Assembly: GCF_031143425.1 (NCBI RefSeq)
Contig: NC_090445.1
Location: 1,194,958,691 to 1,195,022,690, forward strand
Length of the DNA stretch: 64,000 nucleotides
From: Pleurodeles waltl
Lineage: Eukaryota > Chordata > Amphibia > Caudata > Salamandridae
Reading direction: 5' to 3'
Positions 53,956 through 64,000 of this stretch are shown in pieces. Numbering within the stretch: position 1 is the first letter of the stretch; the number at the start of each line of letters is the position of its first letter. The notes under the pieces were generated by a model that saw only the letters and a program-made list of their open reading frames with translations, made no database searches and had not been told where the DNA came from. A program made the position numbers and the translations under genes.

Positions 53956-54371
53956 ACCCTGAGATATCTTACTTTGAGTCCATGCGTAAGCGACTGCCAC
54001 AAATCACCTTTTACTATTGTGTTTCTGGTGAGGTGCTGCTAGTGAGCCGGTAAGGTTGGGACAACAGTTGCAACTTGTTGTAGGAAAGACTAAGTTGCCT
54101 ACAAACAAAGGTACTGTCATCCTGAGACCAGCAGTCTTGCTCAGAGCAAGAGTCCAAACTACGACACAACTGGGACTTCAGTGTTTTCTGAGCTAGCAGG
54201 GTTCAACTGACTGACTTGACCCTCCTGCATCATTGATTACCTTTGACACGCTCTGACTTTCACCAGACACTGTATGCTCTGCAATAGCCTCTTGTCCAGT
54301 CCTCACAGTTTGGCTAACCTGGACCCCCTTCTCTCACTATATCCGACCCTTGAGAAATTGACACTCTGTCA

Positions 54372-55590
54372 TCAAGAGGACTTTACTTTTGCATGTGAGC
54401 TAGCATGTACACAGTTCGGTAGATCAGCACACTTCACAAGAGTTGTGGTAAATAGGACAACTTGGAACAGCCCTTTCCAACATGGCTCTAAGCATGACTT
54501 CCTCACATGCTTCTTCACCAGAACCCAGTTTACAGGACTCAGGTCGTGGCACAATTATTGTTGGGGTTGAGCAGTTGCTTCTCCAACCTGGCAAGACAAA
54601 GAGCGAACCACATCAGCTAGTCCTTTGCAATAATCCAGCACTAAGTCATCTGTAATGTTCACAAGTGCATATGTGGGCACAGCTATCAATCTCATAGCAC
54701 GCCCCATAGTGATCTTGTGAGGGGACAATCCTGTCTTTCTTTCTGCAATGCATATTGCCATTTCAGCGTTGTAGATGTACACACTTTTGCCAGTCGAGAC
54801 TTCAGCGTTCCATTCATTCGCTCGACTAATCCTGAGGCTTCTGGTCTGTAACTGCAATGCAGTCTTTGCTCAACTTGTAAAGCCGCACACAACAATTTTA
54901 TGATCTCATTATTGAAATTAGTTCCTTTGTCTGATTCCAGAGAAGTCAGAAAGGCAAATCGAGGTATCAGTTCCCTTAAAAGCAGCTTTGCAACTATGAG
55001 GCTATCATTCCTGCGAGTAGGGTAAGCCTCCACCCAATCCAAGAAGACACACCACAACCATAACATGTCTCAATCCATTGCACATAGACATTTTGATGAA
55101 ATCAAGTTGCATTCTGTTGAAAGGACCGCCTGATCTACCTATGCGGCTCAGGTTGACAGTTCTTTTCCCTACATTCATTTGTTGACATGTTACACATCTG
55201 TGACACACTGCTTCTACAACCTGTCTGAATCGGGGGTTGTACCATGTTTGTATGAATGTTCTGATCATTGCATCTCTACCTATATGAGCCCGTCTGTGGT
55301 AATATCTGGCCGTTGGGGACAACAAACTATTGGGCAATACTGCTTTCCCCCCACTGGAAACCCAAACATCATCTTCATCTCTCTGAACACATCCTGCTGT
55401 ATTCCAACCTTTTCGTTCTTCTACTGACAGTTCTTCATGTAATCTTTTGACTTCTTTCCAAGTCTCAATTGGTGTCATAAAGAAGTTTTGGTTTGTCTCA
55501 CTGGTGCTGCTTCCATCGCTCCATTCCTCATTAAAGATTAAAGGATGTACCCTGAAGAGCACAATAATGTGCCACTTGGTAAGCATAAAT
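54372..55590 (-). pseudogene. ERV integrase, frameshifted
   Basis: The zinc-binding region has YYHRRAHIGRDAMIRTF and CHRCVTC (HHCC). The catalytic core keeps all three acidic positions: D in MQLDFIKM, D in ESDKGTNF and E in SGLVERMNG. The frame changes at about 55010-55060 and again near 54800. The C-terminal domain at 54372-54554 contains NWVLVKKHVRK and CWKGLFQVVL, the form seen in gamma-type integrases. The protein would insert viral DNA into the genome; here it cannot be made in one piece. Confidence 0.8.
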
Positions 55591-56126
55591 ATTGCCTAAC
55601 AAGATGTAATCATTTGACTTTTGATGTGCTGCATTTTTGACAACTGTAATTTTTACATGTAACTGTAATTTTTTCAACAATTGGTAAACCCTGTCACCAT
55701 TTTGGATAGGTGATCTCTGGGACCATAACTGTCCAAAATCATGGACAACATCAAAACCATACTGGCTGTCAGTGAAAATTGTCACTTTAAGCTGTTCCGA
55801 AGCACAGCATGTTCTAGTAAGAGCCACCAATTTGGCTTCTTGGGCTGAAACCACTCCTTGAAGCCATGAAGCTTCTATCACTCCTGAGACTATGCAAACT
55901 GCATAACCAGCTCTCAAAGTTTCTTCATTATCACAAACGTAACATAGTAATTTTCGTCTAACAGGGTATCTTGAATATGTGGTCTAGGTTTGGTGAATAG
56001 TTCATTCACATCGAGACAGTCATGTTCCACTTTACTTTCATCATTAAAATTACCATCAGCCACGGGTAAAAGTGTTGCTGGATTCAGTACGGTACATCCT
56101 TTGATATTCACATTTTGTGAACCCAA
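55531..56126 (-). pseudogene. ERV RNase H, partly preserved
   Basis: The frame 55531-55917 has AGYAVCIVSG, SAQEAKLVALTRTC (acidic E) and VTIFTDSQYGFDVVHDFG (catalytic D), then AHQKSNDYILLGNIYAYQVA, where the final D of the GNxxAD motif is Y. The preceding tether at 55914-56126 lies in another frame. Confidence 0.8.
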
Positions 56127-56281
56127 TATTACCAGCTCATAATGGTTTAAACGTGCATTGATGTTGGGTTTTGGTTTGGGTCAAAAGGACCTCAGCAGAG
56201 GGGGCCACATAGACATTCAGGGGATGATGCACGACAATGCCTTTGCACTGTCCGATGCTGACACTCACTGCCACGACTGCT

Positions 56282-56968
56282 TTAAGCACCTGGGCAAAGC
56301 AGCAGCGAATGGATCAAGGGTAGGAGAAAAATAAGCCACTGGTCTGTTGCCCCTCCATGTAACTGCGTCAAAACAGTAAGTGCACAACCATCACGCTCAT
56401 GGCAAGACAATGAAAAACAGTTATTATAAGCGGGCATTCCCAGAGCTGGGGCTCGGCACAGGCTTTCTCTCAGCTCGGAGAAGATTTTCATGTAAGTGTT
56501 GTCAAATTGTACCGGGTCTGACACCTCTTTGTGTGTCAATTTTTTTAAGGGCTTGGAAATCATTGAAATATTTGGGATCCACTGGCAGCAGTAGCCATCC
56601 ACTCCCAGGAACATTCTGACATCTCTCTGTGTCACAGCTGGATTCATTTGCATGATTGCTGCAACTCTCCCTTGGGACACCTTCCTTGCTCCCTTCTCTA
56701 TATGATGACCCAAATATTTCACCTCTTTCTGACAATACTGTAATTTTGCAGGCAAAACTTTATGCCCATTTACACCCAAATGGTTCAACAAGGCAATGGT
56801 ATCTTTCCTGCAGGCTTCTTGTGTTTTTGATGTGACCATCAAGCCCTCAATATATTGAACTAGCACTGAATGAATAGCATGTTCAGGAACTCTAAATTCT
56901 TTTTCAAGATCTGTTTGAAAATGAATGGGGAATCAGTATGCCCCTGAGGCGTACAACACCAGGAATAT
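56282..56968 (-). pseudogene. ERV reverse transcriptase, C-terminal part
   Basis: Motif C is LVQYIEGLMV where an active enzyme has YxDD, so both aspartates are lost. It is followed by KLQYCQKEVKYLGHHIEKG (motif D/E) and a thumb and connection region with DVRMFLGVDGYCCQWIPN. The LINE insertion ends the frame at 56968. Upstream RT continues at 58588. Confidence 0.8.
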
Positions 56969-56981
56969 ACACAGCTTCCAA

Positions 56982-58573
56982 CTCCCATCAATATAATCCA
57001 TCTACTACAACAGCTACATGAAAATACATATGCTCAGGTGAGATGGGGTAATCAGGGAGAGTTAACAGAACATATTCCCATCCAGAGGGGGGTTCGCCAG
57101 GGATGTGTCTTGGCTCCAGCCTTATTGACCTTATTTATAAATGAGGTGGTACAAATTTTGTCTGTTTGCCAGAATAATGCCCTCTCTCTGAATGCTCAGA
57201 AAATCCCTATCCTACTCTTTGCAGATGATTCTCTACTCATCTCCAAGACCCCAATGGGTCTCCAGATTCTTGTTGATAGGTTTAAATCATACTGTGGAGA
57301 TTATGGCCTGGAACTGATGTCAGTAAAACCAAATTAATGGTGTTCAGTCCAGGATAAGTTAGGAGATGCACCATCACTTTAGATGGGACACCTTTAAATA
57401 AGGTGAGCTCAATAGACTACCTGGGAGTGAAGATATCAAATAATTTACATTGGGAGGACCAGATTAGCAAAAGTGCAGGGCTTCTCCAGCACAAGGCGGG
57501 CACTATCCTGCGTTTTTACAAAAGCCGTTTCCCCAGCTATTAAAATCTATCTGGCAAAGGTGCAGGGTGCGGCCACCTATGGTGCCGAGATGTGGGGGTT
57601 CTACAAGAGTAAAAGACTGTCTGTGGGCGAAAATAATTTTGCCAGGGCCCTACTTGCGTGCCCTCGTAGCACACCCCTGATCTTGGCATTTCTGGATCTT
57701 GGGTTTAAATGTATTGCTGATCTGATAGCTGTAAGGCCCCTACTCTTTTGGGTAAGGATTTAGACTACCCCTGAGCTTATTACATTTAGGGACTCGCGTC
57801 ATGATTTACTCCAAAGACCGAATGTAGTTTCTATTCCTTGGTTTAGACGTGTCAAAATGGTTTTGTACCTTGGGGTTGGAAAGCTACTGGGAGAATCCAC
57901 AGAATTTAGGGAAAAATCATAAATTGATTTTGAAAGAAGCTTACTGGTCCTATGTAAGAAATAATCTTTTTTGTTGTACATCATATAGTCGGCTGACTAA
58001 TCAATTCCTTGACTTCAAGTGGTATCCCAGAATGAACTTTATTTGGACCTCATGGCCTACTGGGGAAGAGTTTGTACACTCGTTTTCTTTTCGGGTGTTT
58101 ACCATTGCTATCTTTAACAGGCAGCTGGGGATCGTTTCCAACATTTGATTTATGTCCTGCCTGTTGTGACAGTACTGAATCTGTTGAACATTTTATGTTT
58201 TTTTGCCCGGCATATTCTATTCCCCGGTCAAAGTGGATTCGTACAACTTGCTGAAATTTGGGTCTAAGTCAATGTTGTACTGCCCTAAGGATCTTGAAAA
58301 GTGACTCTTCAACCCTTTTAATCTCTGCGGTAAGCAAGTTCCTTGTGGCTGCCTGGCATATACAAATTCGTTAGTTTAAAAGATCTTAAAATGCTTTGCA
58401 AATAAGTATGTTATAGATAGGAAGTGGGAGGTTTTATATTTTATTGTAATATTTAAATGTTTTTTTTAATTTTTTCCGAGTTTTAATCTTTCTATGAGTT
58501 TAAATTGTTTTATGATCGCCTTAATAGTTATGGTGACCGAATAAAGCTTGTTTACTACTACTACTACTACTAC
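56982..58573 (+). mobile_element. 5'-truncated LINE inserted in the ERV RT
   Basis: The plus-strand element ends in a (CTA)n tail (58551-58573). The 14-bp sequence TACACAGCTTCCAA flanks it on both sides (56968-56981 and 58574-58587), a clear target-site duplication. It encodes only the second half of an RT and the C-terminal region; the endonuclease and first ORF are missing. Confidence 0.9.
57000..58256 (+). pseudogene. LINE reverse transcriptase (C-terminal half), broken
   Basis: Non-LTR RT motifs: IPIQRGVRQGCVLAPALLT (motif B region), LLFADDSLLIS (catalytic ADD), then GLQILVDRFKSYCGDYGLEL. A frameshift follows near 57330 and the rest (57473-57763) contains YLAKVQGAATYGAEMWGF. A cysteine-histidine motif CPACCDSTESVEHFMFFCPA (about 58157-58216) marks the C-terminus as in APE-type LINEs. 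I cannot assign the clade. Confidence 0.8.
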
Positions 58574-58587
58574 TACACAGCTTCCAA

Positions 58588-58934
58588 ATTTTAATGAAAA
58601 TAAGAACTGGCTTTGCTCATGGAGAGGAACGGAAAAGAACGCCTGACACAAGTCAATGACAGACAACCATTCCGCTTCATAAGGGATCTAAAACAAAATC
58701 ACAACAGGATTGTGTACCACAGGACAACATGGAACAACAATCTTGATCTATTTGTATCAAATCTTGGACTATGTGGTATTTTTCATTGGGCTTCCACAGT
58801 CCCATAATAGGAGAATTACAGAGGCTTCCCATGACTTCCTTCAAAACTCCCTGCTCAACACAATTTTCAATTACAGGAGTAATTCCTGCAAATACTTCTG
58901 AGCCCACATTATACTGAGGGATCCTGGGAAACAC
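58588..58934 (-). pseudogene. ERV reverse transcriptase, N-terminal part
   Basis: Fingers region: FPRIPQYNVGSEVFAGITP, CVEQGVLKEV, PIMGLWKPNEKYHIVQDL. After one frame change, motif A is VIDLCQAFFSVPLHEQSQF, with the catalytic D present. The frame then enters the (CTA)n tail of the LINE. Confidence 0.8.
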
Positions 58935-58979
58935 TGCATTTGACTTTATTATTATTTTAATTATCTAGCTCAACACCTC

Positions 58980-59400
58980 TTATTGTTTATTATCTTTTCC
59001 TGAAACATCCCAAACCTTCACCATCACTGTTCCCTGCAAATCATTTACTGTCATCACAGGAAACAATGAATTGAGAGGATACATCTTATCAATTTTGCTG
59101 GGCATCTCATCATCACCATTTGTCTGAATTGCTATTCCATTATTACTACAACTAATGAAACAGTTTAGTTTGGACAATAGGCCACGTCCTAACAGACTCA
59201 CAGGACTTGAATCACAAACCACAAATTGGTGCAAATCTTCAAAGGACCCTATTTAGATTGGAATATGTTCTGGTTTGTCAATTTTTTATTTGCTACTCCT
59301 ACCACCTCTACTTTTCCTACTGACAAAGACACATTTGGAACTTCTGCAGTTCTGATAGAGGAACATGTTGCTTCCAGTGTCAACCATGAATGAAACATCA
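58980..59400 (-). pseudogene. ERV aspartic protease
   Basis: The active-site block SFMVDTG (about 59372-59395) keeps DTG. A stop lies near 59290. The second half at 58980-59234 contains VCDSSPVSLLGRGLLSKLNC, with the LLGR motif typical of retroviral proteases. It directly precedes RT. Confidence 0.75.
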
Positions 59401-59525
59401 TGTCCCATAACATTTGCATTTACATAGGGACCACGCTGATCCACTTCTAAGGATGCAGCCAGCACACATTCTTCCTAATCTGAGCTGTCACTATTATGTT
59501 TTTAGGGACTTCATCATCACTGAAA

Positions 59526-62210
59526 TCAATTAACAGATATTGCGTGATTAACTGATTTACATTTGCATTTGCTCTCTGATTCCTGTTTTACTGAGGAACT
59601 ATCACTTGTTGCTGTTGCATCAGGGCTTGTGGAACCTGCATTTGCCGAGGGACTTGCATTTGTTGAGGGACCTGCACATGTTGAGGGACCTGCAATTGTG
59701 GCAATCCAATAGGAACAGCCAAATTTTGAATTAAGGGTCATTGGACTCTCTGAATTTGAACTTGACCATTGTCCACGATTTGTGCAACACCACCATTCTG
59801 CACCAAATTATTCACATTACTGTACGAATACTCCCATATCCAATATCCAATATTTCCGCAAGCATGACATGGAAGCATTTTCTTCATTGAATGCATGTCA
59901 ACCACATTACTACTCTGATCTATTCGAACAGCACATCTACCTCTGAACTGAGGCAGATTGTTACCCTGCTGTTGCTTACCATGCATACCATTAATGTTCA
60001 CCATTACTTGTGGACTCTGTGTTCCTGCCTGGGCAGATTTAATTTGCATCACCATCACTTTCTCTTTTAACTTTTTCTGCTTCAATTCAATTTCATCACT
60101 ACAGTACCTAGAATACTGCAGCACTTAATTGGTTTATTCTACCAGCAAATCAAACGACTCTGGATCATACTGCTAATTTCAGGTTTTAATCCTTGCACAA
60201 GTTGGAACACAAAATGACTCAAGTCTTTCGTCTCAATAACCTCAGAACCACTGTGCTGTTTAAATGGTTGCAACAGTCTCTCATAGTAAGCATTAATCAA
60301 CTCCTTTGTTTCCTGTGCTGTCTTGTCAAACCTTTGCCAATCACCATCTTTAGTGAGAATCACTTTGTAATACCCTTTCATCGCCTCTTCAGACGGAACA
60401 CCTGTTACTGGATCACTTGGTGGTTCATGGGTTGGCCAATCAATACTCCACTTGGACTCAGCTCACAAATCTACTGGAACCACAATGTCAAATAAGGTGT
60501 TCAAATCTTCCTGCAGGCATTTTGAAAGTTTCACAAATCTCTATGTTTGCTTGTACCACTCTACTAGTTTCTCCCTCAATCTTGGGTAATCATTTGTGAA
60601 TACCAGTATGTCACTTCTGCTTCACGGGACATGGACATAAGCTCCACCTGGTCTCTCATTTGTAGCATTTTTACACTTTCCAAAGCATGATTGTTTTAGT
60701 TGTAGGCAATTTCTGATTGGCTTTCTTCTGCTCTCTTTTCTTCGCCCATCTGCCTCTCCATTTGTCTAATGCTCCCCTTGTTTGAATATCTGTGATTATT
60801 TCTTTAATAATGTGCATTCTCATGACGTGTGACCTCATGTTTACAATGTCCTTTGAACTGAATTCTTATATGTAACTTCTCTTTAAAGGTTTTAACTTGT
60901 CCAATTTAAACTTGTATTTCTCTGCTGACACAGCCAATTTCTCCTAAGTCTATCCTGCTTGGTGTGTGATATCCTTGCACATGAAGCACAATTCATCTTC
61001 ACTGTAAGTATCTAATCTTTCCAACTCAAGTGTTCCTTCAAATCATTCTAATTTTAATCTTGCAACATTCAGTGTCCTGCCTCTCTGGGATCTCTTCTGT
61101 TTTGATACAACTGTTTGTTACGCCTGTTGTTCCACTCAGACTGTCCAACCACTCCAACTAATCTGTTCTGGTGTGGGCATATGTGAATCTGGAGTTCCTG
61201 GAGGACATCTTATATCTATTATTGGACCTGTCTGATCTAACATGTAGTCAGGACCTGTAATTTGCATGGGTGTCATAGCTAGAACAGATGTAGCTAATTT
61301 CTCCATTTGTTTATTAGATGAATATGGTGAAACTACTACAGACACATGATTTGGGGTCTGGAGGCAACTTCCAGTATTTCCTGAAGTATACAGTGGGACA
61401 ACTGGCCTTATTTTTACTGGGACTGTCAATGCTTCTGGTCCTGTCAATTTTAACTGATTTTTCGGAATCACCAAACCTGCACTTTGTCCTGTCAGTACTG
61501 TACCAAAAGTTTGTCCTGATTGATTCTGAGCCATATTTAGGACTATCGAAACTGGAGAAAACATGGACATGGTCTGTCTCTGGTTAAGATTCTGTGCAGA
61601 TGCTGCCACATTAGGTGTGGATTCCATTTGAATCCTCCCTGTATTTGGCATTATCTAGTTCAAAACTGGGGCTGTTATATGCTGTGCTAACAATTGGAAC
61701 TACTGGATAAATTTCAGGCACTTGTGTCACTGAACTAGCAGGTAAACCTGGAACTACCTGAACCATGCTTTGTGAAACTGGAGATGTAGGGACATTCAGG
61801 ACTACATTTTAGGCTGTACTTTGGCGAGAGACGATTCATCAAAAGTTGACTTATAAACTGATTTTCTGAGTCACTCTCTTGTGCAGCTGTCTTTCTGTTC
61901 ATATCTGTTTTCTGCTCTGTTTTAGCTTTCTGCTTCTTTTTCGTTTTAGGTTTTGTATTCCCATCACCTTCTTCTGTTATAGCTGGAAGCATTTTTACTC
62001 CTTCCAGCATATCTGATCCCAACATTTTCTGTTCCTCATCCCATCTAGCTTCTGCCAATGTATTTTCTTCCCTTGTTATTCGATTCTCAAATCTCAGTGT
62101 TTCATTTTGTCTTGCCACTAGTTCCCAAATAGCAAGAGTCTCAAATTGTGTAGGTCTTGGGGAGGCTTTAATGTGCACAATATGCTCCTCAAATTTTCTA
62201 GAATCCTCAA
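59526..62210 (-). pseudogene. ERV gag, multiple breaks
   Basis: From right to left: a matrix-like segment (61735-62178) with FETLAIWELVARQNETLRFE, charged helices and a Lys-rich stretch (KTKKKQKAKTEQK); a Pro/Thr-rich segment (61136-61651); decayed capsid; a capsid/nucleocapsid region at 60139-60381 (INAYYERLLQPFKQHS, HFVFQLVQGLKPEI). A zinc-knuckle remnant CHACGNIGYWIWEYSYS (about 59830-59880) has the H and last C replaced by Y. A QVPQ repeat follows. The length fits a full gag, but stops and frameshifts separate the parts. Confidence 0.7.
59630..59700. repeat. 18-24 bp repeat in ERV gag encoding QVPQ units
   Basis: GGGACYTGCA is repeated every 18-24 bp. In the gag frame on the minus strand it gives repeated QVPQ units followed by a Gln run. 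Confidence 0.8.
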
Positions 62211-63359
62211 ATTAAAAGTTCTGTAACATGGAAAAGCCAATGAACCCTCTTTCTCTGTTAATTGACATCATTGTTTGATCCAGAGCATGCCGAAACCCCT
62301 CTCGCTTCTATCACATGATATGCTGGAGTTCCCTTGGGTGATGTTAGCTTACCATCCCTTACTGGAATAAACACATCTCCTCTCAGCGCACTTCCTAAAC
62401 CTTTGAGAATTTTCTTTTTTTCACAATTTCAATCTCGGAATACGAATTCAAAAAATTCCAGGAAGTATTCTCAATCCCACAATCCCTTTCGCAATCTGTC
62501 CTCAACCAATAGCAATACAGTACTGTCCACCAATATACGAGGATGACTGTTCACACACTGACCTCTCCCAGCAGGGAACAAATGAAATCACATTCACTTC
62601 ATTCTGCAGCTTGAAGTCACTCACAGCTATCTCTTATTCCTACTACTCATACACACTCTAAATGCAAAATATTGTGAGCACTAAAAAACAAAAATCTGTC
62701 TGCTCACTATGGGTAGGACTCAAACGCTTGGAAAGCTATACAGCCTACACTTTCGACCGTGACTTCCACATTTACACAAGTGAAACTTGACCAGTATATC
62801 TCACCTTGGTTGATACAGATCCTCCACATGAGCTCAGGATTCACCTAATACCAACTAAGAAATCATACTCACTCAAGGAAAACTGGTATTGTCAATGGTA
62901 CAGCTTGACCAGTACCTCACTGCAGACAATAAATTAACCAAGTGTCTTCATACACTTGTGCATTACCCTGGAGTCTTAAGCTGCAACGGACCCATTAACA
63001 ACAACAACCACCGTAGATAATATTTTCTAGCACAAAGCTCCACAATCACTTTGAGTACGACGACTCCACAAACACCTCACACATCACACTTCACCGCCAT
63101 TTTAACAAAAGCACTGCAAGCACAGAACCCTACTCATACAAATACCATACACTTGCAACACAATGTTGGAATTTCATTAATCTCACAAATTAACCATAGA
63201 AAAACTCACAATGTGGAATACAATCAAGGTTTCCCCTCCCAAAGGACATAACCATTTATCTGCTACCAAATGTTGTTACTGCTGTTAAAACTAATCAAAA
63301 TATATGGCTCTCCCTTCTTCATGGGACAAAACCACATTTCTGCTACCAGATTCTGTTAA
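62211..63359 (-). other. ERV leader region, no gene recognised
   Basis: Between gag and the probable 5' LTR. The minus strand contains two copies of a TGGTAGCAGA primer-site-like motif (63269-63278 and 63341-63350), in a 70-80 bp duplicated unit at 63230-63356. The rest is unassigned and AC-rich. Confidence 0.4.
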
Positions 63360-64000
63360 CACGTTTTCTCCTCCAGGTCAGGATTCGAAAACACTTTCAC
63401 TGAGGTCCATGGGATCTTTGGATCCAGTGAGGAGTGTGGTTAATCACATACAATCATTCCAATCCCAATCACTACCACAACAAATTTAAACACCATGACA
63501 TATTTGGCCACTGAAACAAAACTCCAATCTGTATATGGTTTCAAAGCTTTATTAAAACCACAAAGCCGAAGTCATGTAAATAGTATGCAACATTAAATCG
63601 TACAAATAAATAAAAACCATAGGCTGGACAAATCTGCAAAAGAAGTTTAATCTTCTCAATATTAATACTATTAGACATTCCAAGAGAATTACACACACAA
63701 GCAATAATATACTTTGTGCAACAGAAACCTCTTTCGAATCATAAAATGTTAACATTAGTCAAAGTCAGATCTACAGATCAATTCATCAAACTTTATGGAC
63801 AAGGTTATCCCTACTACTATTGCAAATTAGGACAAACATGTGTGGGATGGACTCACACATGCGAGAAAAAGGAAAAAGAAGACAAAAATAATTTGTAAAA
63901 TAATGAACAGGTGTTAGCACGCTAAACTAATTAAAATGATACAATGAGGACAAATAACATTGCAATTGATTATACCTCTTCTGGGATCAGCATACAATTC
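63360..64000 (-). repeat. Probable 5' LTR of the ERV, incomplete at the window end
   Basis: The minus strand contains AATAAAGCTTTGAAACC near 63540-63556, a likely polyadenylation signal. The left edge AACACG...GTTAACAGA lies next to the TGGTAGCAG motif. The U3-side segment 63823-63895 matches the fragment at 48425-48500. The 5' edge is beyond the window. Confidence 0.45.

Larger units (their letters stand above)
53956..64000 (-). mobile_element. Class-I (gamma/epsilon-like) endogenous retrovirus, decayed; 5' LTR runs off the window
   Basis: On the minus strand the order is 5' LTR (from beyond 64000 to about 63360), leader, gag (62210-59526), protease (59400-58980), RT (58934-56282, split by a LINE), RNase H (56126-55531), integrase (55586-54372) and a possible env remnant further left. 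Retroviral rather than gypsy affinity is shown by the RT, RNase H and IN motifs. All genes carry stops or frameshifts. Confidence 0.8.

Overview
The window looks like intergenic DNA from a very large amphibian genome, most likely a newt or other salamander. No bacterial or viral gene organisation is present and I found no host exon. Almost every interpretable stretch is a transposable element. The mix is typical of salamanders: DIRS-type and Ty3/gypsy LTR elements, Penelope-like elements (PLEs), Harbinger DNA transposons with GGCGGT-rich ends, palindromic MITEs, a LINE and a class-I endogenous retrovirus (ERV). Harbinger expansion is known from Pleurodeles waltl, so a salamandrid is the best guess; this rests on family recognition, not on a database search.

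Layout. 1-405: end of an LTR-like repeat. 406-2600: nothing recognisable. 2602-4771 (-): broken DIRS element (gag plus 5' half of RT). 4965-6945 (-) and 7106-10692 (+): two Penelope-like elements in inverted orientation, with arms of about 2 kb that look nearly identical, each bordered or approached by (TA)n. 11470-11635: candidate gypsy LTR. 11638-17150: Harbinger 1, with apparently intact spliced transposase and Myb/SANT-like genes and a 64-bp minisatellite in the transposase intron. 19155-25193 (-): gypsy 1 with both LTRs, carrying a hAT-like insertion and a MITE. About 27440-41735 (-): gypsy 2, split inside gag by Harbinger 2 (31437-40114). Harbinger 2 itself contains a 629-bp hairpin-array MITE and an extra, antisense Myb-like gene in the transposase intron. 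42335-45600 (+): DIRS 2. 46051-46230: palindromic MITE. About 46234-48375 (+): gypsy 3 remnant interrupted by a second hairpin-array MITE. 53060-53955 (+): ERV-type LTR. About 50900-64000 (-): class-I ERV (env-like remnant, IN, RNase H, RT, protease, gag, 5' LTR), with RT split by a 5'-truncated LINE at 56982-58573.

How the parts relate. The nesting gives a relative order: each retroelement is older than the DNA element or LINE inside it. The hairpin-array MITEs and the 180-bp palindrome share terminal motifs (GGGGGTCATT-like) and 3-bp A/T target duplications with the two Harbingers, so Harbinger transposase may have moved them. Only Harbinger 1 looks capable of encoding complete proteins. 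All retroelement genes carry frameshifts, stops or lost catalytic residues. Exon boundaries, element ends and target duplications were read by eye and need alignment to confirm.
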